NCBI RefSeq assembly: GCF_023898315.1
Contig: NC_064622.1
Location: forward strand, 273,225,503-273,289,502
DNA length: 64,000 nt
From: Schistocerca nitens
Lineage: Eukaryota > Arthropoda > Insecta > Orthoptera > Acrididae
Reading direction: 5' to 3'
The position numbers and the translations under genes were made by a program. Shown here one piece after another: positions 1 to 10,863 of the stretch. The first letter of the stretch is position 1, and each line of letters starts with the position of its first letter. Below the pieces are notes generated by a model. That model did no database searches. It was not told the DNA's origin and was given only the letters and a program-made list of their open reading frames with translations.

Positions 1-1235
1 GAATTTCGTGAGAAGTTTGCGCCTTAACGAAAAACACCTTTGTTTTAATGATGTACAGCCCAAATCCTGTACCATTTCAGTGACACTCTCTCCCTTTTTT
101 CGTGATAGTACAGAAGGTGCTGCCCTTCTTTGAACTTTTTCGATGTACTCTGTCAATCCTATCTAATAAGGATCCCACACCGCGCAGCGGTATTCTAAAA
201 GAGGACGTTAATGATATGGGCCTGTAATTTAGTGGATTACTCCTACTACCTTTCTTGAATATTGGTGTGACCTGTGCAATTTTCCAGTTTTTGGATACGG
301 ATCTTTCGTCGAGCGAACGGTTGTATATGATCGTTCAGTATGGAGCTATTGCATCAGCATACCCTGAAAGGAACCTTATTTTGTATACAGTCTGGACCAG
401 AACACTTGCTTTTATCAAGTGAATTAAGTTGCTTCACAACTCCGAGGATCTTTACTTCTACGTTACTCATGTTGGCAGCTGTTCTCGATTCGAATTCTGG
501 AATATTTACTCCGTATTTTTTTGTGAAGACATTTCGGAAGACTGTATTTAGTAACTCTGCTTTGGCAGCATTGTCTTCGATAGTATCTCCATTCCTATCG
601 CTTAAAGAAGGCACTGATTGTTTCTTGTCGCTAACATGCTTCACATACGACCAGAGTCTCTTTGTTTTCTGTCAGATTTCGAGACAAAATTTCGTTGTGT
701 AAACTATTATAAGCATCTCGCATTGAAGTCCGCCCTAAATTTCGAGGTTCTATAAAGGATCGCCAATCTTGGGGATTTTGCGTCTGTTGGCATGTTTGTT
801 TCGTTGTTTCTGCAACTGTTCTAACCCGTTTCGTGTACCAAGGAGGATCAGCTCCGTCGTTTGTTAATTTATTTGGTATAAATATCTCAATTGCTACCAT
901 TTCTTTGAATTCAAGCCACTTTAATTTGGAATGAGTGGAGATTGGCTCTCAGGAAGGCGCCAAGTGAATTTTTATCTGCTTTTTTGAATAGTTATATTTT
1001 TTGTTTATTTTTGGAGGATTTGGGGGTTACAATATTCAATCTCGCTACGACAACCCTGTGTTCACTAATCCCTGTATCCGTTTTGACGCTCGTTATTAAC
1101 CGTTTACTATTCGCTTAGGCTCATGAACTAACTGCTCGAATTAATTTTCAGAGAATGAGTTTAGCACAATTTCGGAATATGTTTTTTGCGTACCTCCGGA
1201 ATTAAACATGTATTTTCGCCAAGGTACTGGATCAC
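1..1235 (-). mobile_element. CR1/Jockey-like LINE, copy 1, internally deleted
   Basis: Read on the minus strand, 1235 to 900 resembles the end of an endonuclease region. 900 to 631 encodes a linker containing PPWYTKRVR. 644 to 354 encodes the segment before the reverse transcriptase (SLSDRNGDTIED, then DKSKCSGPDCI). About 340 to 212 reads into the first RT motif (LNYRPIS). At about 210 the sequence jumps straight to the C-terminal region (CAVWDP, then EKVQRRA), which runs off the window edge. The whole catalytic core of the RT is therefore missing. The same element family is present in plus orientation at 49576-51439, which supplies an in-window comparison. Frames are broken by shifts near 640, so this is a dead copy. 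Clade assignment rests on motif style; I cannot separate CR1 from Jockey-type by eye. Confidence 0.8.
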
Positions 1236-1536
1236 CTTATTCATAGCAAGAAGTCTAACCAAAAACAACGGTTATTCTTTTTAAAATGTTCCTGATATAT
1301 TTTAGAAATTTATTTTTGCATTTTCATTTAGTTCGCATTGAACAAAAACAACACCCAAATTTCAACTAAACCTTTTTACATAAAATTCTTTTAAAATATG
1401 TGTAGCTTTCTTCTCACTCGCTCATCTGTTTCATATACTTTTATTCGCCTATCGACTAATATCGTTCTAGACTCTTTCTCGGTATTTTCATGTTTGGTAG
1501 CAGTTTAGTGTAGCCCATCATGTGGATGATCTTCAA
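1236..1536. other. AT-rich spacer, nothing recognised
   Basis: No coding region or repeat structure that I can support. Confidence 0.4.
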
Positions 1537-1543
1537 GAAGTGT

Positions 1544-1739
1544 ATGGGTCAAATGGCTCAAAGCACTATGGGACTTGACATCTGAGGTCATCAGTCCCCT
1601 GGACTGAGAACTACTTAAACCTAACTAACCTAAGGATATCACACACATCCATGCCCGAGGCAGGATTCGATCCTGCGACCGTAGCAGCAGCACGGTTCCG
1701 GACTGAAGAGCCTAGAACCGCTCGGTCACAGCGGCCGGC
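1544..1739 (-). mobile_element. SINE-A (tRNA-headed SINE)
   Basis: This is the first of many copies. Read on the minus strand it begins GCCGGCC, carries a tRNA-like head with an A-box-like element (near 1725) and a B box (GATTCGAAYCC type, here mutated to GGATCGAATCC near 1668), then a non-tRNA body (CCTTAGGTTAGTTAGG) and a tail ending near CCATTTGACCC. A 7-bp target duplication, GAAGTGT, is found at 1537-1543 and 1740-1746. SINEs of this kind are transcribed by RNA polymerase III from the internal boxes and copied by a LINE enzyme. Confidence 0.9.
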
Positions 1740-1746
1740 GAAGTGT

Positions 1747-2389
1747 TCAGCCTCCTACGTCTTAACTATTTCAAATGAAAGATTACTATCAACATAAAAC
1801 GACTTTCCGTTGGCAATAAACCAACCCAAACAAATGATTTTGGGAACGGTGTTTCACTCCACGTACTTGAATGAAACTCGCACGGTCGACAACTTTTAAA
1901 GGTGTACATACAATGTTATTTACTATATCAAGCTGTAACACAACATTTACAGACGTAATTTATTTTTTTTCTTTTATTGTATTTGGTATAGTGTTCTAAA
2001 TTTCTGATACCTGGTCTGTGTGTGATATTCCTCATCATTCTGTTTTCTTTTATGAACAAATTCTTTTGTTTGGTAGCGTTGTTGCAACAAAAAGTACCAT
2101 TGTAAACCTGTGAGCAGCAGAAAACCATATTTAAAATTAAAAATCTGTAAAAATAGCTAAGTAGTATTGCCGAATTAAAAAAAAAAAAAAGACACTGTTA
2201 ATGTGTTCTGTCAAAGTAGATTCGTACGCGCCAAACATAAAGCCACAGAAGGTTTATGTTGTGAAATGCGGTTTTGTAATTCCCGCTCTTAACCGTCCTG
2301 GTTACTGGCACGAGCAGAATTCTGCCATGAGCACTAAGAGTTCTCCTTGGTCTGAGGATGATAACACGCTGGATTGAGATGCCGATATA
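1747..2389. other. AT-rich spacer with an A-run
   Basis: Contains a run of A at 2177-2190. No supportable gene. Confidence 0.4.
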
Positions 2390-2985
2390 CACTGTGTGAT
2401 AAAAAGATGAAAGGAGGAAACCAAATGAAAGTTCACGACTATAAAGGGTATCTGAGTTTATTTGAGTGATTACAAAATCAGTCAAATTTACAAAGAACTT
2501 GGCAGCTTGAGGCCACTTATCAGTAGGAAGTTGCAGTCCCGCTGACATGGATGCATGCATTGATTCAGTTGGGAAGGGTGTCATAAAGCTGTTGCATACA
2601 AGCTGTAGTAACACATGTTCTGTCGGATACAGATCTGGGGATCTTGCTGACCCTGGTAGTTTCTCAACATCACACTCGCAGTTCGAAGAGACAAGTTCAA
2701 ATGGTTCAAATGGCTCTGAGCACTATGGGACTCAACTGCTGAGGTCATTAGTCCCCTAGAACTTAGAACTAGTTAAACCTAACTAACCTAAGGACATCAC
2801 AAACATCCATGCCCGAGGCAGGATTCGAACCTGCGACCGTAGCGGTCTTGCGGTTCCAGACTGCAGCGCCTTTAACCGCACGGCCACTTCGGCCGGCCGA
2901 AGAGACAAGTGCCATGTTGGGAAGGGCATTGTTCTGTTGAAAAGTGACGCCACGATTCTGTCGCATTCCATACCAGAAGCATAGA
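2390..2985 (-). pseudogene. Tc1-like transposase fragment (C-terminal half), split by a SINE
   Basis: On the minus strand the sequence reads FQQNNALPNMA at about 2955-2920, a decayed form of the QQDNARPH motif that holds the second catalytic Asp of Tc1 transposases. After the SINE at 2697-2897 it continues with LPGSARSPDL and TEHV, the decayed third-acid motif (SPDLxPIEHV). The 3' end at 2390 begins CACTGTGTGATAAAAAG next to a TA at 2388-2389, consistent with a Tc1 terminal repeat. The N-terminal half, with the DNA-binding domain and first catalytic Asp, is absent. A dead, 5'-truncated element. Confidence 0.7.
2697..2897 (-). mobile_element. SINE-A, subtype A1
   Basis: Full-length copy with an intact B box (GGTTCGAATCC on the minus strand). 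It is flanked by a perfect 13-bp target duplication, CGAAGAGACAAGT, at 2684-2696 and 2898-2910. It lies inside the Tc1-like fragment, so it is younger than that element. Subtype A1 is marked by TTAAAGGCGCTGCAGTCTGG in the head and by AACTAGTTCTAAG and CAGCAGTTGAG in the body. Confidence 0.95.
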
Positions 2986-3442
2986 TAATTTGTATTTATG
3001 TAATAAAATACATCCATTTTGAAAATTCGTCATTTTTAGAAAGATATTTTTCTTCAGCTCTCCCCGAAATAAGATACGTCATTTTCTCTAAAAAAGGTGG
3101 AAACTCTAGTCATGGTTCATGTATAACTGGCTGAAAAAGTATGTATACGATATCACTCAAATCGGGAGATTGAGTGGAAATGTTCAGTAGCTGACTGGTT
3201 GTTTCATTCGACTGAAAGAATCAACTGAACGAATAAACAATCGACTGGCCAATGCGTTCTTAAAAGTAGCTGCTGTCCCATCCCTTGTTAGTTTGTCAGT
3301 CTGCATATTGTAGGCCTATTAAGCAGTACAATTAACGTCGTCCCTTTGCAGCAAGAAACTTTATTACATCACCCAATCTGTGACGATGGCTTCCATTAGT
3401 CCAACTTTAGCACAGCGTCGCGCTATAATTTCAAAAGTGATA
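2986..3442. other. Unassigned spacer
   Basis: No repeat boundaries or protein similarity that I can defend. Confidence 0.35.
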
Positions 3443-3477
3443 TCTTCGCTGTCCACTCCGATTTCTGTGACTACCTG

Positions 3478-5446
3478 TCAAACGCCTGCATAGCTACCTG
3501 TTTCAGTGCGTACCGCTGCAAGAAGTGCAGGAAGAGTGTCCATGACATTCTAGAAGGTATTGACAGGGACGTGCAGCCATGCTGACTCCAGTGTCGTCAC
3601 CAGCTCCTCTAGGTTTCTTGGTTAGTGGAGCGAACAGCCCGATCAAGGTGGACCCACAGGTAGTCGAGTGGGTTTAAATTCGGGGTTTGGTGGCCAGGGA
3701 AGTACGGTAAACTCATCCTGGTGCTCTTCGAACCAAGTACGTACGGTACTGTGAGCTGTGTGACACGTTACATTGCTGGTTGATTCCATCATGCTGACGA
3801 AAACTAACTGCATGTAGGGTGGACATGGTGCTCAACGATAGATCCACACACATGTGTGGCTCCAATGTGCCATCTAATATGACGAGATCACCCAAGGAAT
3901 GCCACGAAAACATTTCCCAGACGATTCCTCGTCTGCCCTAGACCATTCGGACAATTGTTCGAGGGGTTTGTTTTCTGATGTTTCATGCTGTTTACACCAA
4001 AGGAGCACAAAACGTGATTCATCTGAGAAGTCACCTGTCGCCACTCAGTTGTAACTGTCACTGCCAAATGTAGACGTTGATGTGCGGTAGAAGAACGTTG
4101 GATGTGGATGGAAACTGTCAGGATGTGCCGTGTTAAAACTCAGCTATGATCTTCAAGCGTTTCATTATTCCCAGCTACAGTGCCGCATTCCTCTCTGTCT
4201 GTGTCATACGGTCCCATGATGCCGAGGACGCCACTTTTCTATCTGCAAAACAGCTTGGCGCGGAAGGGCTACCTCAGTGGCCCGTGCAATGTACTGCGGC
4301 ATGCCAGCCGTGTACAGCCGCAGTGTTTTGACGACGTCAGGAAACGCTGGCAGCCGACTCAGTGGCCTTCATCCCTGTTACCTCAGCGCCACTCGTTGGG
4401 AGCCGCAGGGCGGCCCACTAAATGCTTCTTTGCCATAGTGGTTTAGACCGCAGCGACAACAAGCGCCTGCGATCCGACAGCCAAATCTGCGGTCCTCGCC
4501 CAGGGATGCCTCCGGCGTGTTTTGGGAGCCAACAAGACTGCCTGCGGTAGCGAGCCGTCGAGTGGCCCGCCGCTGGCTGGCTATGGCCCCAGAGGGTCGA
4601 ACCAGCGACCCGCCGTCGACTGGAACGATGGCGGCCCATCTGCTGCTGCGTGTAGCAGGTGGTGTGACACGCCCTGCCGTCCAAGAGAGCTGTCAGACTT
4701 GAATCCCCTCGTTAGAAAACCGGCACCTATTTATGTGCGGCTGTGCGCCTCCGTTTTGCTAACGCGCCGCTCCAAGTCATGTAGTCATAACATCTAGGTT
4801 GTGCCAGTGGGCCCCATCTGCATGTAACATGCGCCATGCAAACCACTGCGTTTAGTCTTTTCAGCGGTTCGACGGCCCTGTAGCCTCCATTCTATTTAGC
4901 AACCGCTGGTCAGTGTAACTTACAGTCAAAAGGCCTGCACCTGGTTGTAACTCGTGTGCTCAGAAATATTGCACCAAATCTAGCTTTCCTATCTTAACGG
5001 TGGTACGACTACACAGTGGATGTCCAGTTGCGGTATTTCCTTGCTAATTCCAGCCATTGTCACCAATGAACAATGGAACAGCATGGGTCTGTGAACCAGA
5101 CATACGCTGCGTAGGCTCATTCGCAGCAACGTTCACTGAACGGTCATTAGGAGACATTGATGGTAGCCCGTTGGTTCATCTGGGTGGTCATTTGCTCAAC
5201 AGTTGCACGTCTCTGCACGTCTCTACACATCTCTGCAGCCGTCGTTCACCCCTGGTGGCCCATTGTGCACTACAGTTGCCTCGGCGCCGTTTTTTTACAG
5301 CACCATTTGGCCACACACAGTATCCCTCAAACACAGCGGCACAGGAACAGTTTACAAACTGAGCCGCTTCCGAAATACTTTGAGCTTAGTCCGAAAGCAA
5401 GTGACACACCCAACTGGTTGTCAGATAAATCGCTCCATTTCCGCAT
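3478..5446 (-). pseudogene. Tc1-like transposase, TcL-3
   Basis: The reading starts with ATG at 5446 (MRKWSDLSDNQLG) and continues through helix-turn-helix-like sequence to about 5018. It resumes after the solo LTR at 4045 with SDESRFVLLW (first catalytic Asp), then MFSWHSLGDLVILDGT (3913-3860), LPWPPN near 3700 and LDYLWVHLDRAV, a form of the third-acid block. It ends at a stop at 3478-3480. Several frameshifts are visible, for example between LPWPPN and LDYLW, and the QQDNA block is degraded to QQCN. It cannot encode active enzyme. The family is recognised by order and spacing of motifs. Confidence 0.7.
4050..5013. mobile_element. Candidate solo LTR
   Basis: This 964-bp block interrupts an otherwise continuous Tc1-like coding region: transposase sequence stops at 4049 and resumes at 5014. 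The block begins TGTAACTG and ends GACTACA, the TG...CA termini of LTRs. It is flanked by the 4-bp duplication CAGT (4046-4049 and 5014-5017). The interior is GC-rich (about 4250-4720) and has no credible protein. A solo LTR left by recombination of a retrotransposon is the simplest reading; a non-autonomous insertion of another kind is possible because I see no second copy. Confidence 0.55.
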
Positions 5447-5505
5447 TATGACAAGGACTGGACTGTTAAGCGCGTCCCCAAGACACGCTTTGTGTACCCT
5501 CCACT

Positions 5506-5710
5506 GTTAGTGGACTCGCATTCGGGAGGACGACAGTTCAATCCCGCGTCCAGCCATCCTGATTTAGGTTTGCCGTGATTTCCCTAAATCGCTCCAGGCA
5601 AATGCCGGGAGTTTACGTTTGAAAGGGCACGGCCGACTTCCTTCCCCGTCCTTCCCTTATCCGATGAGACGGATGACCTCGCAGTTCGGTCTCTTCCCCC
5701 AAACAACCCA
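5506..5710 (+). mobile_element. SINE-B, 5'-truncated
   Basis: Starts inside the tRNA-like head (GTTAGTGGACTCGCATTCGG), so the A box is lost and the B box (AGTTCAATCCC) is kept. Body includes GCCGTGATTTCCCTAAATCGC, and the tail ends AAACAACCCA. The 10-bp target duplication ACCCTCCACT lies at 5496-5505 and 5711-5720. Confidence 0.88.
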
Positions 5711-5803
5711 ACCCTCCACTACTAGTGCTCCCATCTGCCGTCTGCGAGTAGTTTTTGCACCCTGACGTCGAGCGTTTGGCGTGGTCACGGTGACTGGACG
5801 TTG

Positions 5804-6555
5804 TAGTTGCGTGCACGCTGCATAAATGCCATACTTGGATGCATTCTTCAATGTTGCAGATTCGGCAACACTCGAGACAGAAAGAACCGTTCCCAAGCTG
5901 ACATTCGATTTACATATTAGCGCGGCATATACCAGCGTAAAAAACAGTTTCATTTACATCAGAGCCACCTGGTTGCTAGGTGGAGAAGTCCCCTCTTGCT
6001 TCCGCATTCCGCAGCAGGTCACGTGTTATTTTTTATCGAAACGTTCCGTCCCCTCCCGCCCTGGGCCTTTCTCTCCCCCTCTAGCCACTGCGTGTGGAAT
6101 TCGTGCATAGGTTTACTCGGCCGAAATTGGATTCCAGCTGGCGGAATATAAATGAGGACAGAGGATGCAACTTATTAAAAAAATTTCCTCCGTCGAAAAT
6201 ATCTAAACATGTAGCAGCCGGGAGCGTTATTAAAATCCAAAAGCGCAACGGCATAAAAAGATCACCCACAGAAACAAAAACTGGTGCCACTTACGAACTG
6301 TCGCTGTGACAAAGTTACCGAAAACGTGCGCTGTGTGTGCCACAACGTCAAAGGAAACGTTCTCAACAGACACATTACATCTTTCATAAGACTGAAAATG
6401 CCTTAGTGCCTTGTTTCCATTCTTCATATGCTATACAAGCGACTATCAGAATAAAAGATATGTGTTTCAGCCTAACCCTTCTTTCATAATCATACGACGC
6501 AAACATGACACTATCCTCACACATCCATTAAAATCACCAACTTGCGACAGATATA
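5804..6555. other. Unassigned spacer
   Basis: No recognised repeat or gene. Short open frames here look random. Confidence 0.35.
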
Positions 6556-6786
6556 CACAACTGGCCATTAAAATTGCTACACCACGAAGGTGACCTGCTA
6601 CAGACGCGAAATTTAACCGACAGCAAGAAGATGCTGTGATATGCAAATGATTAGCTTTTCAGAGCATTCACACAAGGTTGGCACCGCTGGCGACACCTAC
6701 AACGTGCTGACATGACGAAAGTTTCCAACCGATTTCTCATACACAAACAGCAGCTGACCGGCGTTGCCTGGTGAAACGTTGTAGTG

Positions 6787-7915
6787 ATGCCTCGTGTAAG
6801 GAGGAGAAATGCGTACCATCACGTTTCCGACTTTAATAAAGGTCGGATTGTAGCCTATCGCGATTGCGGTTTATCGTACCGCGACATTGCTGCTCGCGTT
6901 GGTCGCGATCCAATGACTGTTAGCAGAATATGGAACCGGTGGGTTCAGGAGGTTAATACGGAACGCCGTGCTGGATCCCAACGGCCTCGTATCACTAGCA
7001 GTCGAAATGTCAGGCATCTTAACCGCATGGCTGTAACGGATCGTGCAGCCACGTCTCGATCCCTGATCAACAGATGGGGACGTTTGCAAGACAACAACCA
7101 TCTGCACGAACAGTTCGACGACGTTTGCAGCGGCATGGACTATCAGCTCGGAGACAATTGCTGCGATTACCCTTGACGGTGTATCACAGACAGGAGCGCC
7201 TGCGATGGTGTACTGAACGACGAACCTGGGTGCACGAATGGCAAAACGTCATTTTTTGGTTACACGTCTCGGTCACCTCTTGTTCGCATTGACGGCACTT
7301 TGAACAGTGGACGTTACATTTCAGATGTGTTACGACCCGTGGCTCTACCCTTCTTTCGATTCCTGCGAAACCCTAAATTTCAGCGGGATAATGCACGACC
7401 GCATGTTGCAGGTCCTGTACGGGCCTTTCTGGATACAGAAAATGTTCGACTGCTGCCCCGGCCAGCACATTCTCCAGATCTCTCACCAATTGAAAACGTC
7501 TGGTCAATGGTGGCCGAGCAACTGGCTCGTGACAATACGCCAGTCACTACTCTTGATGAACTGTGGTATCGTGTTGAAGCTTGATGGGCAGCTGTACCTG
7601 TACACGCCATGCAAGCTGTGTTTGACTCAATGCCCAGGCGTATCAAGGCCGTTAAAAATGGTTCAAATGGCTCTGAGCACTATGGGACTCAACTGCTGTG
7701 GTCATAAGTCCCCTAGAACTTAGAACTACTTAAACCTAACTAACCTAAGGACAGCACACAACACCCAGCCATCACGAGGCAGAGAAAATCCCTGACCCCG
7801 CCGGGAATCGAACCCGGGAACCCGGGCGTGGGAAGCGAGAACGCCACCGCACGACCACGAGATGCGGGCTCAAGACCGTTATTACGCGGCCAGAGGTGGT
7901 TGTTCTGGGTATTGA
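6787..7915 (+). pseudogene. Tc1 transposase, TcL-1 copy A
   Basis: Begins ATG at 6787 (MPRVRRRNAYHHVSDF). The N-terminal paired-type helix-turn-helix covers about residues 12-100 (CGLSYRDIAARVGR). A frameshift occurs near 7065-7075, and the protein continues in another frame as ARTVRRRLQRHGLSARR. At about 7253 a deletion of about 150 bp relative to copies B-D removes the block with the first catalytic Asp (FSDESRF). The second and third acidic residues remain (DNARPH near 7388; SPDLSPIENVW near 7480), 34 residues apart, as in Tc1 (DD34E). The C-terminus is cut by a SINE at 7655. Dead copy. Confidence 0.9.
7655..7869 (-). mobile_element. SINE-A, subtype A3 (different tRNA head)
   Basis: The tail and body (CCTTAGGTTAGTTAGGTTTAAG onward) match SINE-A, but the head on the minus strand is a different tRNA-like sequence, beginning GCCCGCATCTCGTGGTCGTG with B box GGGTTCGATTCCC. 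It has a 12-bp target duplication with one mismatch, TCAAGGCCGTTA / TCAAGACCGTTA, at 7643-7654 and 7870-7881, inside the TcL-1 transposase. Confidence 0.92.
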
Positions 7916-8047
7916 TTTCTCAGGATCTATGCACCCAAACTGCGTGAAAATGTAATCACATGTCAGTTCTAGTATATTTGTCCAATGAATACCCGTTTAT
8001 CATCTGCATTTCTTCTTGGTGTAACAATTTTAATGGCCACTAGTGTA

Positions 8048-9985
8048 CGTAACTAACACACGTCTCTCAAACTTCGCGAAGGTATATTTCCAGTGTACAT
8101 GAAGGAAAGAAACTTTCCAATCAGGCGGCTGAACCTACCCCTCGTGATCTGCCAACTAATTGTGAGAATCTGTTTAAACTCTGGAAAACATTATAATAGG
8201 GAGATGGTAAACCTCAGAATTGCACCCTGCGACTGTCTTTCTTTTAATTACTCGTAATTTATGAGAAGTTACAGTGTTCTTTTACTTCTCAGAGAAGTTA
8301 CGGCGTTCTTCGTTATTAAGGCGTTGTGCAGCGACTAACTTATTCTCAGCTCCGTTGCACTGGAATTTGTTCCCGCGGTAGATAGGAGGCACTCCGAGCC
8401 GTTCGGCGTTAGGAGCCAACCATGGGTTCGGCGTATTTCTCAGATATGTCTTACTCTATCAGTACATTTGCCTGCTTTTATCGGACGTCCGTGTATCTAC
8501 AGGAAGATCAAAATGAAACAGGCCCAGAAAATATGTCATGCACCTTAAGATATGGAGCCTAATATCATCCATACCCAAAACGTATACTGTAATTGGAATT
8601 GCCTATTTTAAGGGGCATCACATTTTCTGGGTCAGTTTTAATTTGGCCACCTCGTGTTAATCATACGAGTATCATAATAAAGAACACTAAATAAGGGAAC
8701 GTGCAGAAGCACAAACAAAATAGCACGTTACATTGACTGGGTCCGCCTAAGCAGACGAGTGGTCAGTTTAGAAATTCTGTGTTTTGACAGGAAAGGCATC
8801 CACGTAACCAGAAGAAATACATGCGAACCTAAGAGATCGGTGCTATGACCATTGTAGTTCATGTTACCCATTTAATAATTTGTTTGTAGTATTAGCTTCA
8901 ATTTCCAATTTTTGCAAATTTTGCGTGTTCCTCAGAGGCATTCTTACGCGACAAAACGGTACTGACATGCATTCGTAACTGGACAAAATATACACATAGT
9001 ATAAAAACCGACTACTAATCTGTAATGTAGACCAATGTTAAGTGCTGTCCTTTATATGCAAAGAAAATATGTCACTTTTTGACGGAAAGCAACAATTGGA
9101 ACAGGTTATGCACTAAAACAAAAGCGCCGTCATTTGATGTTAGTTTGCACATTGAAGGGGTCACCGCAAGTAAGGGGTGCCTCACTAATTTAAAAAAAGA
9201 CATTACTTTCCGGCGAAGAATATACTTTCGTTAATGTTTGTAAAGAGCCAGTCTTCTGTGCATATATTTTTTCTTTAGTACGGTACTTTCTGTATAAGGA
9301 AGAAAAAAAACTCCACAAAATGTCTAGTTGTTCAACGAAATGTAGTAATAACCACAATAATATTATAATAACCTTGCTCAGCGATATTGAAATGGTCTGT
9401 TACTGGAACAAAACAGAGTAGGGAAACACTTGTTTTTGTATGAGTCAAAGAGCTCAGTCACTCTTATTTTGTCTTTCTGTGGTAATCTGTCGTAGCAAGC
9501 AGGCATGCTGTGTAAGCTGTGTTTAAATTATAATGTTTACTGGTGTGTGTTTAGAACTTCAGTAATTATTTTAAATCTGCATTCTATCAGTGTGGATAAG
9601 TACAGGAATTCTAGGTACTGTTTAGTTTGTTACAGAGCAGATTCAGCGGAATCTGCAGATCATTGTGAAGAGACTTAATGACCGAACCCGTATTGCATTC
9701 AGTCATTAATGTGCCTTTGCTCATAGCAATCAGCCACCCCGAGATTAAAGATAGATCATTTTAATGTATCTTGTATTCACTTGATGCAATAAACGTGCGA
9801 ATGATTCTGTCTTTCATCTGCGAACAACGTTGCTGTCGGCCTTTCCCAATGTGAGACACCTGCCCCCGTTTAATTATTAGTTGGTCCACCGTCCTACAAT
9901 GATCAGTTGTTCTAATGTGACATAGTAAAGGTAAAGTAGAAGTGTAAGTAGAGTAAAGCGAGAGGTGCAACGCGTCACTTTGAAA
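8048..9985. other. Spacer, mostly unassigned
   Basis: Apart from the hairpin at 8499-8656 I see no repeat or gene. AT-rich with short random open frames. Confidence 0.35.
8499..8656. mobile_element. Small hairpin MITE-like element
   Basis: Two arms of about 50 bp face each other. Left (about 8499-8549) contains CAGGCCCAGAAAATATGTCATGC; right (about 8606-8656) contains the reverse complement of CTGACCCAGAAAATGTGATGC. Total about 160 bp with no coding capacity. Flanks are not clear enough to read a target duplication. Confidence 0.6.
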
Positions 9986-9996
9986 CCTGCCACTCC

Positions 9997-10109
9997 AACT
10001 AACTGGTTCAACTGGCTCCGAGCACTATGGGACTTAACATCTATGGTCATCAGTCCCCTAGAACTTAGAACTACTTAAACCTAACTAACCTAAGGACATC
10101 ACACAACAC
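9997..10109 (-). mobile_element. SINE-A, 5'-truncated (tail and body only)
   Basis: Contains only the 3' part from GTGATGTCCTTAGG to the tail; the whole tRNA head is missing. A perfect 11-bp duplication, CCTGCCACTCC, lies at 9986-9996 and 10110-10120. The copy was therefore truncated at insertion and not eroded afterwards. Confidence 0.9.
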
Positions 10110-10120
10110 CCTGCCACTCC

Positions 10121-10863
10121 TCTTGAACCAACAACAAGTGTGCACGTATGAGTATGAGCACTGTTCATGCTCCGATCCATATCCACAAACAGAAAATGTG
10201 ATTTAAGGATAAAGCGATCCGACTTTTGGCTATTAATAAGGAGACAGTACAGCTTCCGCAACACACAAGAACGAGGGAAAGTTACTCGTTACCATTTGAA
10301 CATTGCACACGTACCGGTAACTGTAAACTCTACGCTACACTAACTCAAAGTGGGATAAGGAACGCCTTAAAAGTCAAACTAGATCCAGTAATTTGCCTTA
10401 CTAGGAGTCACCCTTCATCAATGAATAAACTGAGAGTATAATTCCTATTGGCTAAAGTTATTATTGCAAATTCGCGGATGATCTCAGAGTGCGGCATCAG
10501 CATCCGATGTAAGGTTTGGAAATCACTAACAAACATAAATGTTAAGATGGGACCAAGTTTTGAAATCCCGATATGGATTCCGTTACATTTGATAGAACTT
10601 CTAAATTAGGAAAACTTGTGTGAGATAATAAATTTCGATAGCCAAAATGAACTCCAATATGATTTGCAAAGGAATTAAATTTACAGCTCAGCCTTGGTGG
10701 CGTTGAATATAGTCTTTAACTCTCTTCAGTGTCTTTGAACAAAGCAACAAAATTAACGCTCCATAGTACGTAAAACACAAAGTTCACAAAGCTGCCTCTA
10801 AGTCACTCGAGGCTATAGATCTGTATCATTGACACCAGGCTAAAATGCTGCTATCGTAGCATA
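10121..10863. other. Unassigned spacer
   Basis: No supportable feature. Confidence 0.35.

Larger units (their letters stand above)
3443..5803 (-). mobile_element. Tc1-like element TcL-3, interrupted twice
   Basis: The ends are related inverted repeats (CTGTCCACTCCGATTTCTGTGACTACC at the left is degenerate; GGTCACGGTGACTGGAC near 5783-5799 at the right), with a TA at about 3441 and at 5804-5805. The body is split by a candidate solo LTR (4050-5013) and a truncated SINE-B (5506-5710). With both removed the element is about 1.2 kb, normal for Tc1. Boundaries are approximate because the termini have diverged. Confidence 0.7.
6556..8045 (+). mobile_element. Tc1-like element TcL-1, copy A
   Basis: Inverted ends: CTGGCCATTAAAATTGCTAC on the left and its reverse complement (TTTTAATGGCCACTAGTG) on the right, bounded by TA at 6554-6555 and 8046-8047. 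It carries a broken transposase and a SINE-A3 (7655-7869). Copies B (10864-12270), C (38696-40118) and D (57961-59363) in this window belong to the same family. Confidence 0.9.

Noticed and set aside
4146..4797. Several open frames in the GC-rich block
   Set aside because: Overlapping frames on both strands without motifs; the block is better explained as an LTR.
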